From: Pseudomonas sp. PH1b
GTDB lineage: Bacteria > Pseudomonadota > Gammaproteobacteria > Pseudomonadales > Pseudomonadaceae
NCBI RefSeq assembly: GCF_000633395.1
Contig: NZ_AYMU01000006.1
Coordinates: forward strand, 183,536 to 247,535
Reading direction: 5' to 3'
Length of the DNA stretch: 64,000 nt
Position numbers and translations under genes: made by a program. The notes under the pieces are model-generated. The model was given only the letters and a program-made list of their open reading frames with translations, ran no database searches and was not told the origin of the DNA. This document shows positions 19,672-28,430 of the stretch, piece after piece; the stretch's first letter is position 1, and each line of letters opens with the position of its first letter.

Positions 19672-21609
19672 TCAGCGGATCGGCGGGGCGTTGCTCCAGT
19701 CCAACTGCGCCGCCGGCATCGGCCGGCCGAACCAGTAGCCCTGGCCCAGGTCGCATCCGTGTTCGAGGAGGAACCGTGCCTGCTCCATCTGCTCGATGCC
19801 TTCGGCGTGAACCTGCATGCCCATGCTCTGGGCCAGGGCGATGATCACCCGGGAAATCGCCGCGTCGTCTTCGTCCCACGGCAGGCCGGCGACGAACCCC
19901 TGGTCGATCTTGAGCTTCTGCACCGGCAGGCGCTTGAGCCGCAGCAGGGAGGAATAACCGGTGCCGAAATCGTCGATGGCCAGGCGAATGCCCAGCTCCC
20001 GCAGGCGGTGCATCTGCTCCAGGGCCACTTCCGGATCATCCATCACTGCGCTCTCAGTGACTTCCAGCTCCAGGTAGGCCGGGTCCAGGCCGGTTTCGTG
20101 CAGCACCTTGGCCACTTGCTGGTACAGCTCACTGCGGGCGAACAAGCGAGTGGAGACGTTCACCGCGATAAACGACAGCACCACGCCCTCGGCCTGCCAC
20201 TGGCACATCTGCCGACAGGCCTGCTGCATGACCCAGGCGTCGATCTCGGCGATCATCCCGGTGCGCTCGGCAATCGGGATGAATTCCGCCGGTGACACCA
20301 GGCCGCGCTCGGGGTGCTCCCAGCGCACCAGGGATTCGACCCCGATCAGGCGGCTGCTCTTGAGGTCATGCACCGGCTGGTAGTAGACCCTCAGCTCTTG
20401 CTGCTCCAGGGCGCGGCGCAGCTCGAAGGCGATCTCCACCCGCTGCTGGGCATGGGCGGTGAGTTCCTCGGTGTACAGGGCGTAGCCATTGCGCCCGGCG
20501 CTCTTGGCCTTGAACAGCGCCGCATCGGCGTTGCGCAGCAACTGCTGGGCGCTCAGGGCGTCGCTGGGGAACAGGCTGATGCCGATGCTGGCGTTGATCA
20601 CCAACTGGTGCTCGCCCAACGGGAAGGGCTCCTTGAGGCCGTCGATGATGCGCTGGGCCAGGGCCGCCGCCTGCACCAACTGCGGACAGCTTTCAGCCAG
20701 CACGGCGAACTCGTCGCCGCCCAGGCGCGCCAGGGTGATGCCGGGGCCGAACATCTCTCCCAGGCGCTCGGCCACGGCCTTGAGCAACTGGTCGCCGACG
20801 TTGTGGCCGAGGCTGTCGTTGATCATTTTGAAGTGATCCAGGTCGATCATCAGCATGGCGCAACCGCGCTTGTGGATCTGCGCCGAAGCCAGGGCCTGTT
20901 CGGCGCGATCGGTGAACAGCAGGCGGTTGGGCAGGTCGGTCAACGGGTCGTGGTGAGCCAGGTGGGCCAGCTCGTGTTGGGAGTCCTTGATCGCGCTGAT
21001 GTCGGAAAACACCGCGACATAGTGGGTGAGTTCGCCTTGTTCATCATGGATCGCGCGAATGGTCTGCCACTGCGGGTAGATCTCGCCGCTCTTGCGTCGG
21101 TTCCAGATCTCGCCGCTCCACTCGCCGGTCTGCTGCAGCGAGTCGAACATCGCCTTGTAGAAGTCCGCCGAATGGTGCCCGGACTTGAACAGGCTCGGCT
21201 GGCGCCCCAGCACTTCTTCGCGCTGATAGCCGGTGATTTCGATAAAGGCCCGGTTGACGTGGACGATCTGGCCCTGGGTATCGCTCACCAGAACCCCTTC
21301 GCGGGTGCAGTCGAACACCGCCGCAGCCTGGCGCAGGCGCTCGCGATCCTTCTGCTGATGGCGCAACCAGCGATCGGCCCCCAGCACCCGCAACAGCCGG
21401 GCCCGGGCGAAGAAGATCAGCACCGCGCTGACCACGGCCCAGGCATAGCCACTGACCAGCTGCCAGTGGGCCTGGTCGGTCAACCCATCGAAGAAACTGC
21501 TCAATAAATGACCACTGAACTGCAGCCACGCCAGTGACAGCAGCAGGTAGAGCAGCGCGGCACGCAAGCCATTGCGATAAGAAACCGACATAAGTCCGTC
21601 TATTTCCAC
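19672..21609 (-). CDS. membrane PAS-GGDEF-EAL c-di-GMP enzyme
   Basis: A 645-residue protein: two N-terminal membrane segments (about residues 12-65), a PAS domain with PAC segment (about 95-215), a GGDEF domain (RLGGDEFAVL near 295) and a C-terminal EAL domain (signature as ESLVRW, then ETTESA- and DDFGTGYSS-type motifs). The EAL metal motifs look intact, so phosphodiesterase activity is likely. The RxxD inhibition site is not seen before GGDEF. I recall the same position in PAO1 being PA0285, reported as a phosphodiesterase (PipA). It is divergent from desA. About 300 bp on its 3' side (19372-19671) hold the oscA promoter region and no gene. Confidence 0.9.
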   Translation of the reverse strand: MEIDGLMSVSYRNGLRAALLYLLLSLAWLQFSGHLLSSFFDGLTDQAHWQLVSGYAWAVVSAVLIFFARARLLRVLGADRWLRHQQKDRERLRQAAAVFDCTREGVLVSDTQGQIVHVNRAFIEITGYQREEVLGRQPSLFKSGHHSADFYKAMFDSLQQTGEWSGEIWNRRKSGEIYPQWQTIRAIHDEQGELTHYVAVFSDISAIKDSQHELAHLAHHDPLTDLPNRLLFTDRAEQALASAQIHKRGCAMLMIDLDHFKMINDSLGHNVGDQLLKAVAERLGEMFGPGITLARLGGDEFAVLAESCPQLVQAAALAQRIIDGLKEPFPLGEHQLVINASIGISLFPSDALSAQQLLRNADAALFKAKSAGRNGYALYTEELTAHAQQRVEIAFELRRALEQQELRVYYQPVHDLKSSRLIGVESLVRWEHPERGLVSPAEFIPIAERTGMIAEIDAWVMQQACRQMCQWQAEGVVLSFIAVNVSTRLFARSELYQQVAKVLHETGLDPAYLELEVTESAVMDDPEVALEQMHRLRELGIRLAIDDFGTGYSSLLRLKRLPVQKLKIDQGFVAGLPWDEDDAAISRVIIALAQSMGMQVHAEGIEQMEQARFLLEHGCDLGQGYWFGRPMPAAQLDWSNAPPIR

Positions 21610-21737
21610 ACGAAAAGTTTGGGATTATAGAGGAAGAAACATGCCGCCACTCTTATCTGAAAGGGCGACTGGTTTTCTGACTCGGCTTAGTGATAATGCC
21701 TGGGCTGTTTTTTTCTTTTTCGAGGGCCTTATCGCCT

Positions 21738-22922
21738 ATGTGGTATGAAGGTTTACTTGGCTTGTCCGCCTGGCAACTGGTGGCAGTCACTCTGTTGATG
21801 ACCCACGTGACCATTGTTGCGGTCACCGTCTATCTGCATCGCTATTCCGCGCACCGTTCCCTGGAACTCAACGCCGGCCTGAAACATTTCTTCCGCTTCT
21901 GGCTGTGGTTGACCACGGCGCAGAACACCCGCGAGTGGACCGCCATCCACCGCAAGCACCACGCCAAATGCGAGACCGTCGACGATCCCCACAGCCCGGT
22001 GATCAAGGGCCTGTCCACGGTGCTGCGCAAGGGCGCCGAACTGTATCGCGAAGAGGCGAAGAACCCGGAAACCCTGCGCATCTACGGCAAGAACTGCCCG
22101 GAAGACTGGATCGAGCGCAACCTCTACAGCCGCTACAAACTGGGTGGCATCGCCCTGATGGCGGTGATCGACCTGATGCTGTTCGGCACCATCGGCATCA
22201 CCATCTGGGCCATCCAGATGATGTGGATTCCGTTCTGGGCCGCCGGTGTCATCAATGGCCTGGGCCACGCCGTGGGCTACCGCAACTTCGAATGCCGCGA
22301 CGCCGCCACCAACCTGGTGCCCTGGGGCATCATCGTCGGCGGTGAAGAGCTGCACAACAACCACCACACCTACCCCAACTCGGCCAAGCTGTCGGTGAAG
22401 AAGTGGGAGTTCGACATGGGCTGGGCGTGGATCAAGGTGTTCAGCTTCCTGCGCCTGGCCAAGGTCCAGCGGGTCGCGCCGATCGCCCACCGGGTCGAAG
22501 GCAAGGGGCACCTGGACATGGACACCGCCATGGCCATCCTCAACAACCGGTTCCAGATCATGGCCCAGTACCGCAAGCTGGTGATCGGCCCACTGGTCAA
22601 GCAGGAACTGGCCAAGGTCGATCACTCGGTGCGCCACCAGTTCCACCGCGCCAAGCGCCTGCTGTCCCGGGAAACCAGCCTGCTGGAAGACCGCCATCAC
22701 CTGCGCATCCAGAACATGCTGGAGCACAGCCAGGCGTTGAAGGTGATCTACGAGAAGCGCCTGGCGCTGCAACAGATCTGGGCCAAGACCAGCGCCAACG
22801 GCCACGACATGCTGGCGGCGATCAAGGACTGGGTCCACGAGGCCGAGGCCAGTGGTATCCAGTCCCTGCGGGACTTCGCCCATCAGTTGAAGACCTACTC
22901 CCTGCGGCCCAACGCGGCCTGA
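21738..22922 (+). CDS. desA: DesA-type membrane acyl desaturase
   Basis: Introduces a double bond in phospholipid acyl chains. The 394-residue product shows the three histidine boxes HRYSAHRSLE, HRKHHAKCE and HNNHHTYPNSAK, typical of delta-9 acyl-lipid desaturases, with hydrophobic pairs between. Start at MWYEG, as in the P. aeruginosa DesA that I recall; the frame extends upstream to 21690, but that segment is hydrophobic and unsupported. The long helical C-terminus (about 100 residues) is normal for this group. Followed by a strong hairpin at 22930. Confidence 0.92.
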   Translation: MWYEGLLGLSAWQLVAVTLLMTHVTIVAVTVYLHRYSAHRSLELNAGLKHFFRFWLWLTTAQNTREWTAIHRKHHAKCETVDDPHSPVIKGLSTVLRKGAELYREEAKNPETLRIYGKNCPEDWIERNLYSRYKLGGIALMAVIDLMLFGTIGITIWAIQMMWIPFWAAGVINGLGHAVGYRNFECRDAATNLVPWGIIVGGEELHNNHHTYPNSAKLSVKKWEFDMGWAWIKVFSFLRLAKVQRVAPIAHRVEGKGHLDMDTAMAILNNRFQIMAQYRKLVIGPLVKQELAKVDHSVRHQFHRAKRLLSRETSLLEDRHHLRIQNMLEHSQALKVIYEKRLALQQIWAKTSANGHDMLAAIKDWVHEAEASGIQSLRDFAHQLKTYSLRPNAA

Positions 22923-22929
22923 GGCCCAG

Positions 22930-22959
22930 CCCTTCGCCACAACCTGCTGTGGCGAAGGG
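22930..22959. terminator. strong hairpin after desA
   Basis: CCCTTCGCCACA and TGTGGCGAAGGG form a perfect 12-bp stem around 6 bp, 8 bases after the desA stop. No T-run follows, so it may be a REP-like or factor-dependent end rather than an intrinsic terminator. The following 290 bp to the next start contain no gene I can support. Confidence 0.65.
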
Positions 22960-23250
22960 TGCGGGATCGCTCGGCATCCCCCCGGCCTTCGCGTTCTGTC
23001 TGGAATGTTTCATTGCCTGGTTTGCAGCAGCTGCGCCGCCGAGCGGGTGCAGGCTCCCTCGCCACACAGGCGGCATGGGTGGCGGGCCTCGACGGGGCGT
23101 TCGACCGTCCGGCGGGAGCGCGCCAGGTCGCCCGGCCTCCTGGGAACTTAGCGCCCGATCCCCTATCTCAAACAACACTTCGCCACCCAGGCGGGCTTGG
23201 TTGCAGCCGCTGTCGAACACCGCGCGGCACGCCTTTTGAGATCTGTGCCA

Positions 23251-24243
23251 ATGGTCAACAAGAACCCACACACTCACTCTTCCCTTCCCCAGTGGCCCGA
23301 GGCCGCGCAAACCCTCATGGCGCTGATGCACGCCCAGGGCGAAGTCGCCCGCCTGACCGAACGCGAACAGCTGTTCAGCTCCTTGCTGGTCAGCGTCAAC
23401 GCGGTGCTCTGGGCCTTCGACTGGGACACGCGCCAGGTGCTGTACGTCAGCCCGGCCTATGAGCGGATTTTTGGCCGCCCCGCCAGCCTGCTGCTGGCGG
23501 ACAGCAACCAGTGGCGCGACAGCATCTACCCCGACGACCTGGAATACGCCGAACGCAGCCTGGCCCAGGTCCTGGAAAAGGGCGCAGTCGAAGACCGCGA
23601 GTACCGCATCATCGATGCCCAGGGGCAGGTGCGCTGGCTCAGCGACAAGTGCTTCATCAACCGCAACGCCGAACCCGGGCAACGATTGATCGTGGTTGGC
23701 ATCGCCGAAGACATCACCGAGAAGAAACAGCTGGAGGCCGAGTTGCAACGCCTGGCCACCACCGATGTGCTGACCCAGAGCAGCAATCGCCGGCACTTCT
23801 TCGAATGCGCCAACCGCGAGTTCGAGCAAGCCCGCCTGCAGGGTGCGCCCCTGGCCTTCCTGCTGCTGGACATCGATGACTTCAAGGTGATCAACGACAC
23901 CTACGGCCACCCCGAGGGCGACATCGTCCTGCAACGCATCGCCGAAAGCGGGCGCGCCGCATTGCGCCGCGGCGACCTGTTCGGACGCATCGGCGGCGAA
24001 GAGTTCGCCGCGGTATTCCCTGGCTGCGCCGCGGACATGGCGCGGCCGGTGGCCGAACGCCTGCAGCGGGAGATCCAGCGCCAGAGCTTCAGCCACAACG
24101 GCCAGGCCTTCAGCATCACCGTCAGCCAGGGCCTGACCGGCCTGCTGCCCGCCGATGAGAGCCTCGACAGCCTGTTTGCCCGGGCCGATGCAGCCATGTA
24201 CGAGGCCAAGCGCCAGGGCAAGAATCGCATCGTCACCGGCTAG
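23251..24243 (+). CDS. PAS-GGDEF diguanylate cyclase
   Basis: A cytoplasmic 330-residue protein. An N-terminal PAS domain (VNAVLWAFDWDTRQVLYVSPAYERIFG) with PAC segment precedes a GGDEF domain carrying the active site GGEEF (FGRIGGEEFAAVFPG) and an RRGD inhibition site five residues before it. It should make c-di-GMP with product inhibition. Start at MVNKN; an upstream GTG frame is weaker. In P. aeruginosa a similar gene (PA0290, from memory) lies near desA. Confidence 0.88.
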   Translation: MVNKNPHTHSSLPQWPEAAQTLMALMHAQGEVARLTEREQLFSSLLVSVNAVLWAFDWDTRQVLYVSPAYERIFGRPASLLLADSNQWRDSIYPDDLEYAERSLAQVLEKGAVEDREYRIIDAQGQVRWLSDKCFINRNAEPGQRLIVVGIAEDITEKKQLEAELQRLATTDVLTQSSNRRHFFECANREFEQARLQGAPLAFLLLDIDDFKVINDTYGHPEGDIVLQRIAESGRAALRRGDLFGRIGGEEFAAVFPGCAADMARPVAERLQREIQRQSFSHNGQAFSITVSQGLTGLLPADESLDSLFARADAAMYEAKRQGKNRIVTG

Positions 24244-24335
24244 TTGACGGCCACGCGCGGCAGCCGTCGACTGGCCCGAGTCGTTCATCCGAGCGGCCCT
24301 TTCGCAGCTCCGCCGGTTGCTGTAGAACGTGCCCG

Positions 24336-24587
24336 ATGAACGAACAACAACTGCTCAGACGCATCAACAGCAAACGCAGTGGCTGCCGGGGCAAGCGCCT
24401 GGTGTGTTGCCTGATCGGCCTGGTGTTTCCCGTGATGGGCGTGGCCCTGGCACTGAAGGACGGGGCACACCCGGCGCAGTTGCTGGCGCTGGTTCCAGCC
24501 TGGCCATTTTTCTACCTGGCCTTGCGTGCCGAGGACCAGACCGTCGAAGGCTGGTTCGACCTGTGTTCGATCCTGGGCAGTTGGTAG
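24336..24587 (+). CDS. small membrane protein of unknown function
   Basis: An 83-residue protein: a basic N-terminus (KRSGCRGKR), two hydrophobic segments separated by KDGAHPAQ, and an acidic C-terminus. I do not recognise a family. It lies alone between the diguanylate cyclase and the convergent REC-HDOD gene. Coding is supported by two well-formed membrane segments and normal codon use. Confidence 0.6.
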   Translation: MNEQQLLRRINSKRSGCRGKRLVCCLIGLVFPVMGVALALKDGAHPAQLLALVPAWPFFYLALRAEDQTVEGWFDLCSILGSW

Positions 24588-24642
24588 GCGTCGCCTAGAC
24601 GCGCCAACGCGCACTGCATGCGCCGCGCACCGCGATCCATCC

Positions 24643-25857
24643 TCAGCTCTTGCGCAGGCGGGTGAGCTCCGGCAGGCCGACCTTCAGCAGCCGCGCAGTC
24701 TTGCTGCGGGCCACCTCCTCCACGCCCTCGTGGGGCGTCAGGCGCGCCAGTTGCGCCGCCAGGTTCATCACCAGTGCTTCGCGGGAATAGACCCCACCTC
24801 CCAGCTGGTAGATCGAGGCGATCAGTTCCCGCAGTTCCAGGGGCATGCGCCAACGGGTACGCAGGGCGGAGCCATAGGCCGCGCCAAAGCGCTCCAGGGC
24901 ATCGCCGATTTCTTCCTGGTCGTCCAGCTCGCCTCCGGCCTGCTTCCACTCCTGCAGGCAGCGCAGCAGCGCCAGGTCGCCCAGGCGGTGCAGCAGGCCC
25001 GCGCAGTAGCAGCGCTCCTGGTCCAGGTCCAGCAGGCGCGCCAGGGTCCGGCCGTACTCGGCGGTGTGCAGCGACAACCCCCAGTAACGTTCGGCGTAGT
25101 CGGCCAGGGCCGGATCGCTGAGGCGCGCGCTGCGCTTGAGGGTCAGGCCGAGAATCAGGTTCATGCTCTGCCCGGTGCCCAGGCGATGCAGGGCCTGGGA
25201 CAGGGTCTGCACACCGTCGCCGTGATGCTGCGCGGCGCTGTTGGCAGCAGAGATCAGTACCGCGGTGATTTGCGGGTCGGTGTGTATTTCTTCCTCCAGC
25301 AACCGGATGTCCAGCCCTTCGGGGTTGAGGCTGCGCTTGACCGCCAGTTGCACATCGGTCAGCAGCGGCGCGCCATCGGCCACTTCGCGGCGGCGTTCGA
25401 GAAAGGTCCACAAGGTCATGCCGGGGGCCAGTGCTGGCACTTCGCAGGACACCTCCTGGCCGGCATCCAGCAACAGTCCCTGCAAGCGCTGGGTCAGGCT
25501 CTCCATGTTCAAAGGCTTGGTCAGGTAGGCGGTGGGGGCCAATGGCAGCGCCTCGCGCACGCTGGCACTGTCGCTGCGCACGCTGAGGAGAATGAACGGT
25601 TGCAGCGGATTGCGCTTGCGCTGGCGCACCGAGCGCAGCACCGACAGGCCGTCGATGCCTGGCAGTTCCCAGTCGGCAATGATCAGGTCGTAGGGTCTGG
25701 CGCTCAACAGGTCCATGGCTTCCTGGCCATCGGCACACAGGTCCAGGCGCGCGTCGCAGCGCACGTTCAACAAGACCTGCTTCAACAGATCACGGGACCA
25801 GGGGTCGGCCTCGGCAATCAACACTCGGGGTACGGCGGGTAAATCCACAGCAGTCAT
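24643..25857 (-). CDS. response regulator with HDOD output domain
   Basis: A 404-residue protein. The receiver domain (residues 1-130) has VLIAEADPW, the phospho-Asp in LIIADWELPGIDG and a Lys in YLTKPLN. An HDOD domain follows (about 185-400), related to HD phosphohydrolases but without a clear intact HD pair, so it is likely a signalling scaffold rather than an enzyme. No cognate kinase is adjacent. Confidence 0.82.
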   Translation of the reverse strand: MTAVDLPAVPRVLIAEADPWSRDLLKQVLLNVRCDARLDLCADGQEAMDLLSARPYDLIIADWELPGIDGLSVLRSVRQRKRNPLQPFILLSVRSDSASVREALPLAPTAYLTKPLNMESLTQRLQGLLLDAGQEVSCEVPALAPGMTLWTFLERRREVADGAPLLTDVQLAVKRSLNPEGLDIRLLEEEIHTDPQITAVLISAANSAAQHHGDGVQTLSQALHRLGTGQSMNLILGLTLKRSARLSDPALADYAERYWGLSLHTAEYGRTLARLLDLDQERCYCAGLLHRLGDLALLRCLQEWKQAGGELDDQEEIGDALERFGAAYGSALRTRWRMPLELRELIASIYQLGGGVYSREALVMNLAAQLARLTPHEGVEEVARSKTARLLKVGLPELTRLRKS

Positions 25858-26015
25858 GCAGCACGCTCCGGTAACTATGGGTGCACCTTAGTCAAAGCCA
25901 TCGGTTTCATACAGGCAAAAACACCGACCGCTGCGCAAAAACCCGAGAAAAACCATCCGGGGACCCTCCGCGAAATCTCGATCACGGCAGCTCCCGGGAC
26001 AATTCCCAGGCAGCA

Positions 26016-26070
26016 TTGCGTCATTTTTTAAAACGTTATAATGTATCTCTTGATAACGGTTCTCATATGA
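26016..26070 (+). promoter_or_regulatory. promoter with Fur-like and Zur-like sites for the TonB receptor/SbnABH operon
   Basis: A TATAAT hexamer at 26037-26042 lies 15 bp after TTGCGT at 26016. The -10 is embedded in GTTATAATGTATC (26035-26047), which matches 11 of 13 positions of a GTTATAATATAAC Zur-type palindrome. Just downstream, GATAACGGTTCTCATATGA (26052-26070) resembles a Fur box (13 of 19 to GATAATGATTCTCATTATC). Either site would repress the operon when metal is plentiful. The stretch 25858-26015 shows nothing else. Confidence 0.5.
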
Positions 26071-26190
26071 AGGGCTGACGTTAGCAGGGTCTTCAGCCTC
26101 AGTCGACGGACAAGGTTCATCGGCTGGCCACGACGGTTGCAGATTGGAACGGCGGCGTCATTTCAGCTGCGTTGAGTTAAGGGACTACAG

Positions 26191-28371
26191 ATGAATCCAT
26201 TGCTTGGATCACCGGCGCGCTGCGCCTTCAGGGTTTTTGCCAGCGTTGTTTCGGCCTGCGCCGGCCTGGCCGTCGCCCAGGCACAGGAGACCGAGGACCC
26301 GGACAAGCACACATCGTCCCTGAGCCTCGATGCGACCCGGATCAGCGCGCCGCCGCTCAACGATGCCGTTGAAGTCAATGCCGGGGCGTTCGGGGCCAAG
26401 AGTCCCCTGGATATCCCCCTGGCCATCCAGAGCTACGACGCCAAAACCATCGCCGACGCCTCCGCCCGCACCGCCGTCGATGTGCTCAGCCTGGACCCGT
26501 CGATCCTCAGCGCTTCGGCCGGCAGCGGCTTCGACAACTTCCGCCTGCGCGGCTTCGCCATGGACAACTTCAACACCCTGCGCCGCGATGGCCTGACCCT
26601 GGCGCCGCACCATGACGTGCCCCTGGAAAACGTCGAGCGCATCGACGTGCTCAAAGGACCCTCGGGTTTTCTCTACGGCGTCAATTCGCCCGGCGGCACG
26701 ATCAACTACATCCTCAAGCGCCCGACCCGCGACCCGCTGCTCAACCTCACCCTGCAAGGCTCGTCGCTGACCGGCCGCTACCTGGCCGTGGACAACAGCA
26801 ACTCGACCGCCAACGGCGCATTCGGCTATCGCCTGAATGCCGGCTACGAGAAGAATGGCGACTACGATCACGCCCGGGACCTGGAGCGCAAGTTCATCGG
26901 CCTGGCCACCGACTTTCGCTTGAGCGATCGCGCCCTGTTGCAGCTCAACACCGACTGGTCGTGGAAATCCACCGTGGCCGACCCGCTGCTGCGGGCCGAC
27001 CAGCGCCACCGGGCCAACCCGCTGGATGCCTCCAGCTACGTGCGGCCACCGAAGATCAACCGCCGCGACCTGCTCACCGGCTCCTGGTTCCGCCACCAGA
27101 CCGAAGGCAAGAACATCGACGCCAAGTTCGAATACAGCCTCGATGACAACTGGACCTCGATCACCCAGGCCAACTATTCGCGGGTCGAGCGCCACGGTGG
27201 CTACAACGACCTGTTCAACATCCAGCCCAATGGCGACATCGGCACCGCCGACCTCTATGTCTCCCGTGGCGAAGTGTTCAGCACCTGGTCGCTGCAGTCT
27301 TACCTGGCCGGCAAGTTCAACACCGGCAGCCTGTACCACGACGTGTTCCTCGGCACCGGCTACAAGCAGTTCAAGGACCGCAGCCCGGCCTGGGACGACA
27401 TCAACAGCAACAACCCCGGGATCAGCGTCGGCGATGTTTCGGTGGGCAACATCCTGCATCCGGTGCAACCGCCCAAGCACCACTTCGGGCCGGAGAACGA
27501 CATCGAATTCGTCTCGCGGATCAAGGAAAGCTCGGTGTTCGCCAGCGACCTGATTGCCCTCAACGAGCAGTTCCAGGTGCTGCTCGGCGGTCGCTACATC
27601 TGGTATCGCGCCGATCACCTGTCGGCCACCGCCCTGCCCCAGAGCCACGACGTGTTCATCCCCAGCGCCGCACTGATCTACCGCCCGCTGGAACACCTGA
27701 TGACCTACGTCAGCTATTCCCGCGGCCTGGAAAAAGGCGACTACGCGCCCTGGAATGCCACCAACAAGAACCAGCCCACCGACGCCATCGAGTCCGAGCA
27801 ATACGAAGTCGGCCTCAAGGCCGAGATCGACTCGCGCCTGAGCCTGGGCCTGGCACTGTTCGAGATCCGCCGCAACGCCAGCTACCTCGACACCAGCAAC
27901 ACCTTCGTCAGCAAGGGCGAGTACCGCCACCGCGGGGTCGAACTGAACCTCAGCGACCGCTTCACCGACTCGCTGACCCTCAACGCCAACCTGGCCTACC
28001 TGGCAACCCGCCTCGACGATGTGGATGACCCCAGCGTGGCCGGCAAACGCACCGAAGGCGTACCGAAATGGAAAGGCGCGCTGGGGGCCCAGTACCAGGT
28101 GCAAAGCCTGCCCGGCCTGTCACTGGACAGCACCCTGAGCCTGGTCGGCAGCCGCCCGGTGGACCCGCAGAACAGTGGCTACATCCCCGGCTACGCCCTG
28201 CTCGATGCCGGTGCCAGCTACAAGACCCGCCTGGGCGGCACGCCGGTGACCTACCGGGTGCACGGCAAGAACCTGAGCAACACCTACTACTACGCCAGCA
28301 CCTACTACCAGGGCGGGCTGGAAGTGGGCCGCGAGCGCGAGGTGTTCTTCTCCGCCCGCTTCGAATTCTGA
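26191..28371 (+). CDS. TonB-dependent siderophore-type outer membrane receptor
   Basis: A 726-residue outer-membrane importer. It has a signal peptide ending AVAQA, no N-terminal signalling domain (the plug begins within about 60 residues), and plug motifs DNFRLRGFAMDN and VERIDVLKGPSGFLYGVNSPGGTINYILKRP. A long beta barrel ends in the terminal Phe of ARFEF. It probably takes up the metal complex of the product made by the five genes that follow in the same direction. First gene after the Fur/Zur-like promoter. The ligand cannot be told from sequence. Confidence 0.93.
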   Translation: MNPLLGSPARCAFRVFASVVSACAGLAVAQAQETEDPDKHTSSLSLDATRISAPPLNDAVEVNAGAFGAKSPLDIPLAIQSYDAKTIADASARTAVDVLSLDPSILSASAGSGFDNFRLRGFAMDNFNTLRRDGLTLAPHHDVPLENVERIDVLKGPSGFLYGVNSPGGTINYILKRPTRDPLLNLTLQGSSLTGRYLAVDNSNSTANGAFGYRLNAGYEKNGDYDHARDLERKFIGLATDFRLSDRALLQLNTDWSWKSTVADPLLRADQRHRANPLDASSYVRPPKINRRDLLTGSWFRHQTEGKNIDAKFEYSLDDNWTSITQANYSRVERHGGYNDLFNIQPNGDIGTADLYVSRGEVFSTWSLQSYLAGKFNTGSLYHDVFLGTGYKQFKDRSPAWDDINSNNPGISVGDVSVGNILHPVQPPKHHFGPENDIEFVSRIKESSVFASDLIALNEQFQVLLGGRYIWYRADHLSATALPQSHDVFIPSAALIYRPLEHLMTYVSYSRGLEKGDYAPWNATNKNQPTDAIESEQYEVGLKAEIDSRLSLGLALFEIRRNASYLDTSNTFVSKGEYRHRGVELNLSDRFTDSLTLNANLAYLATRLDDVDDPSVAGKRTEGVPKWKGALGAQYQVQSLPGLSLDSTLSLVGSRPVDPQNSGYIPGYALLDAGASYKTRLGGTPVTYRVHGKNLSNTYYYASTYYQGGLEVGREREVFFSARFEF

Positions 28372-28430
28372 GTTCACTCCCGGCCGGCCCCTCCCGGGTG
28401 CCGCCACGACCGACTCTGCCAAGGATGAAT

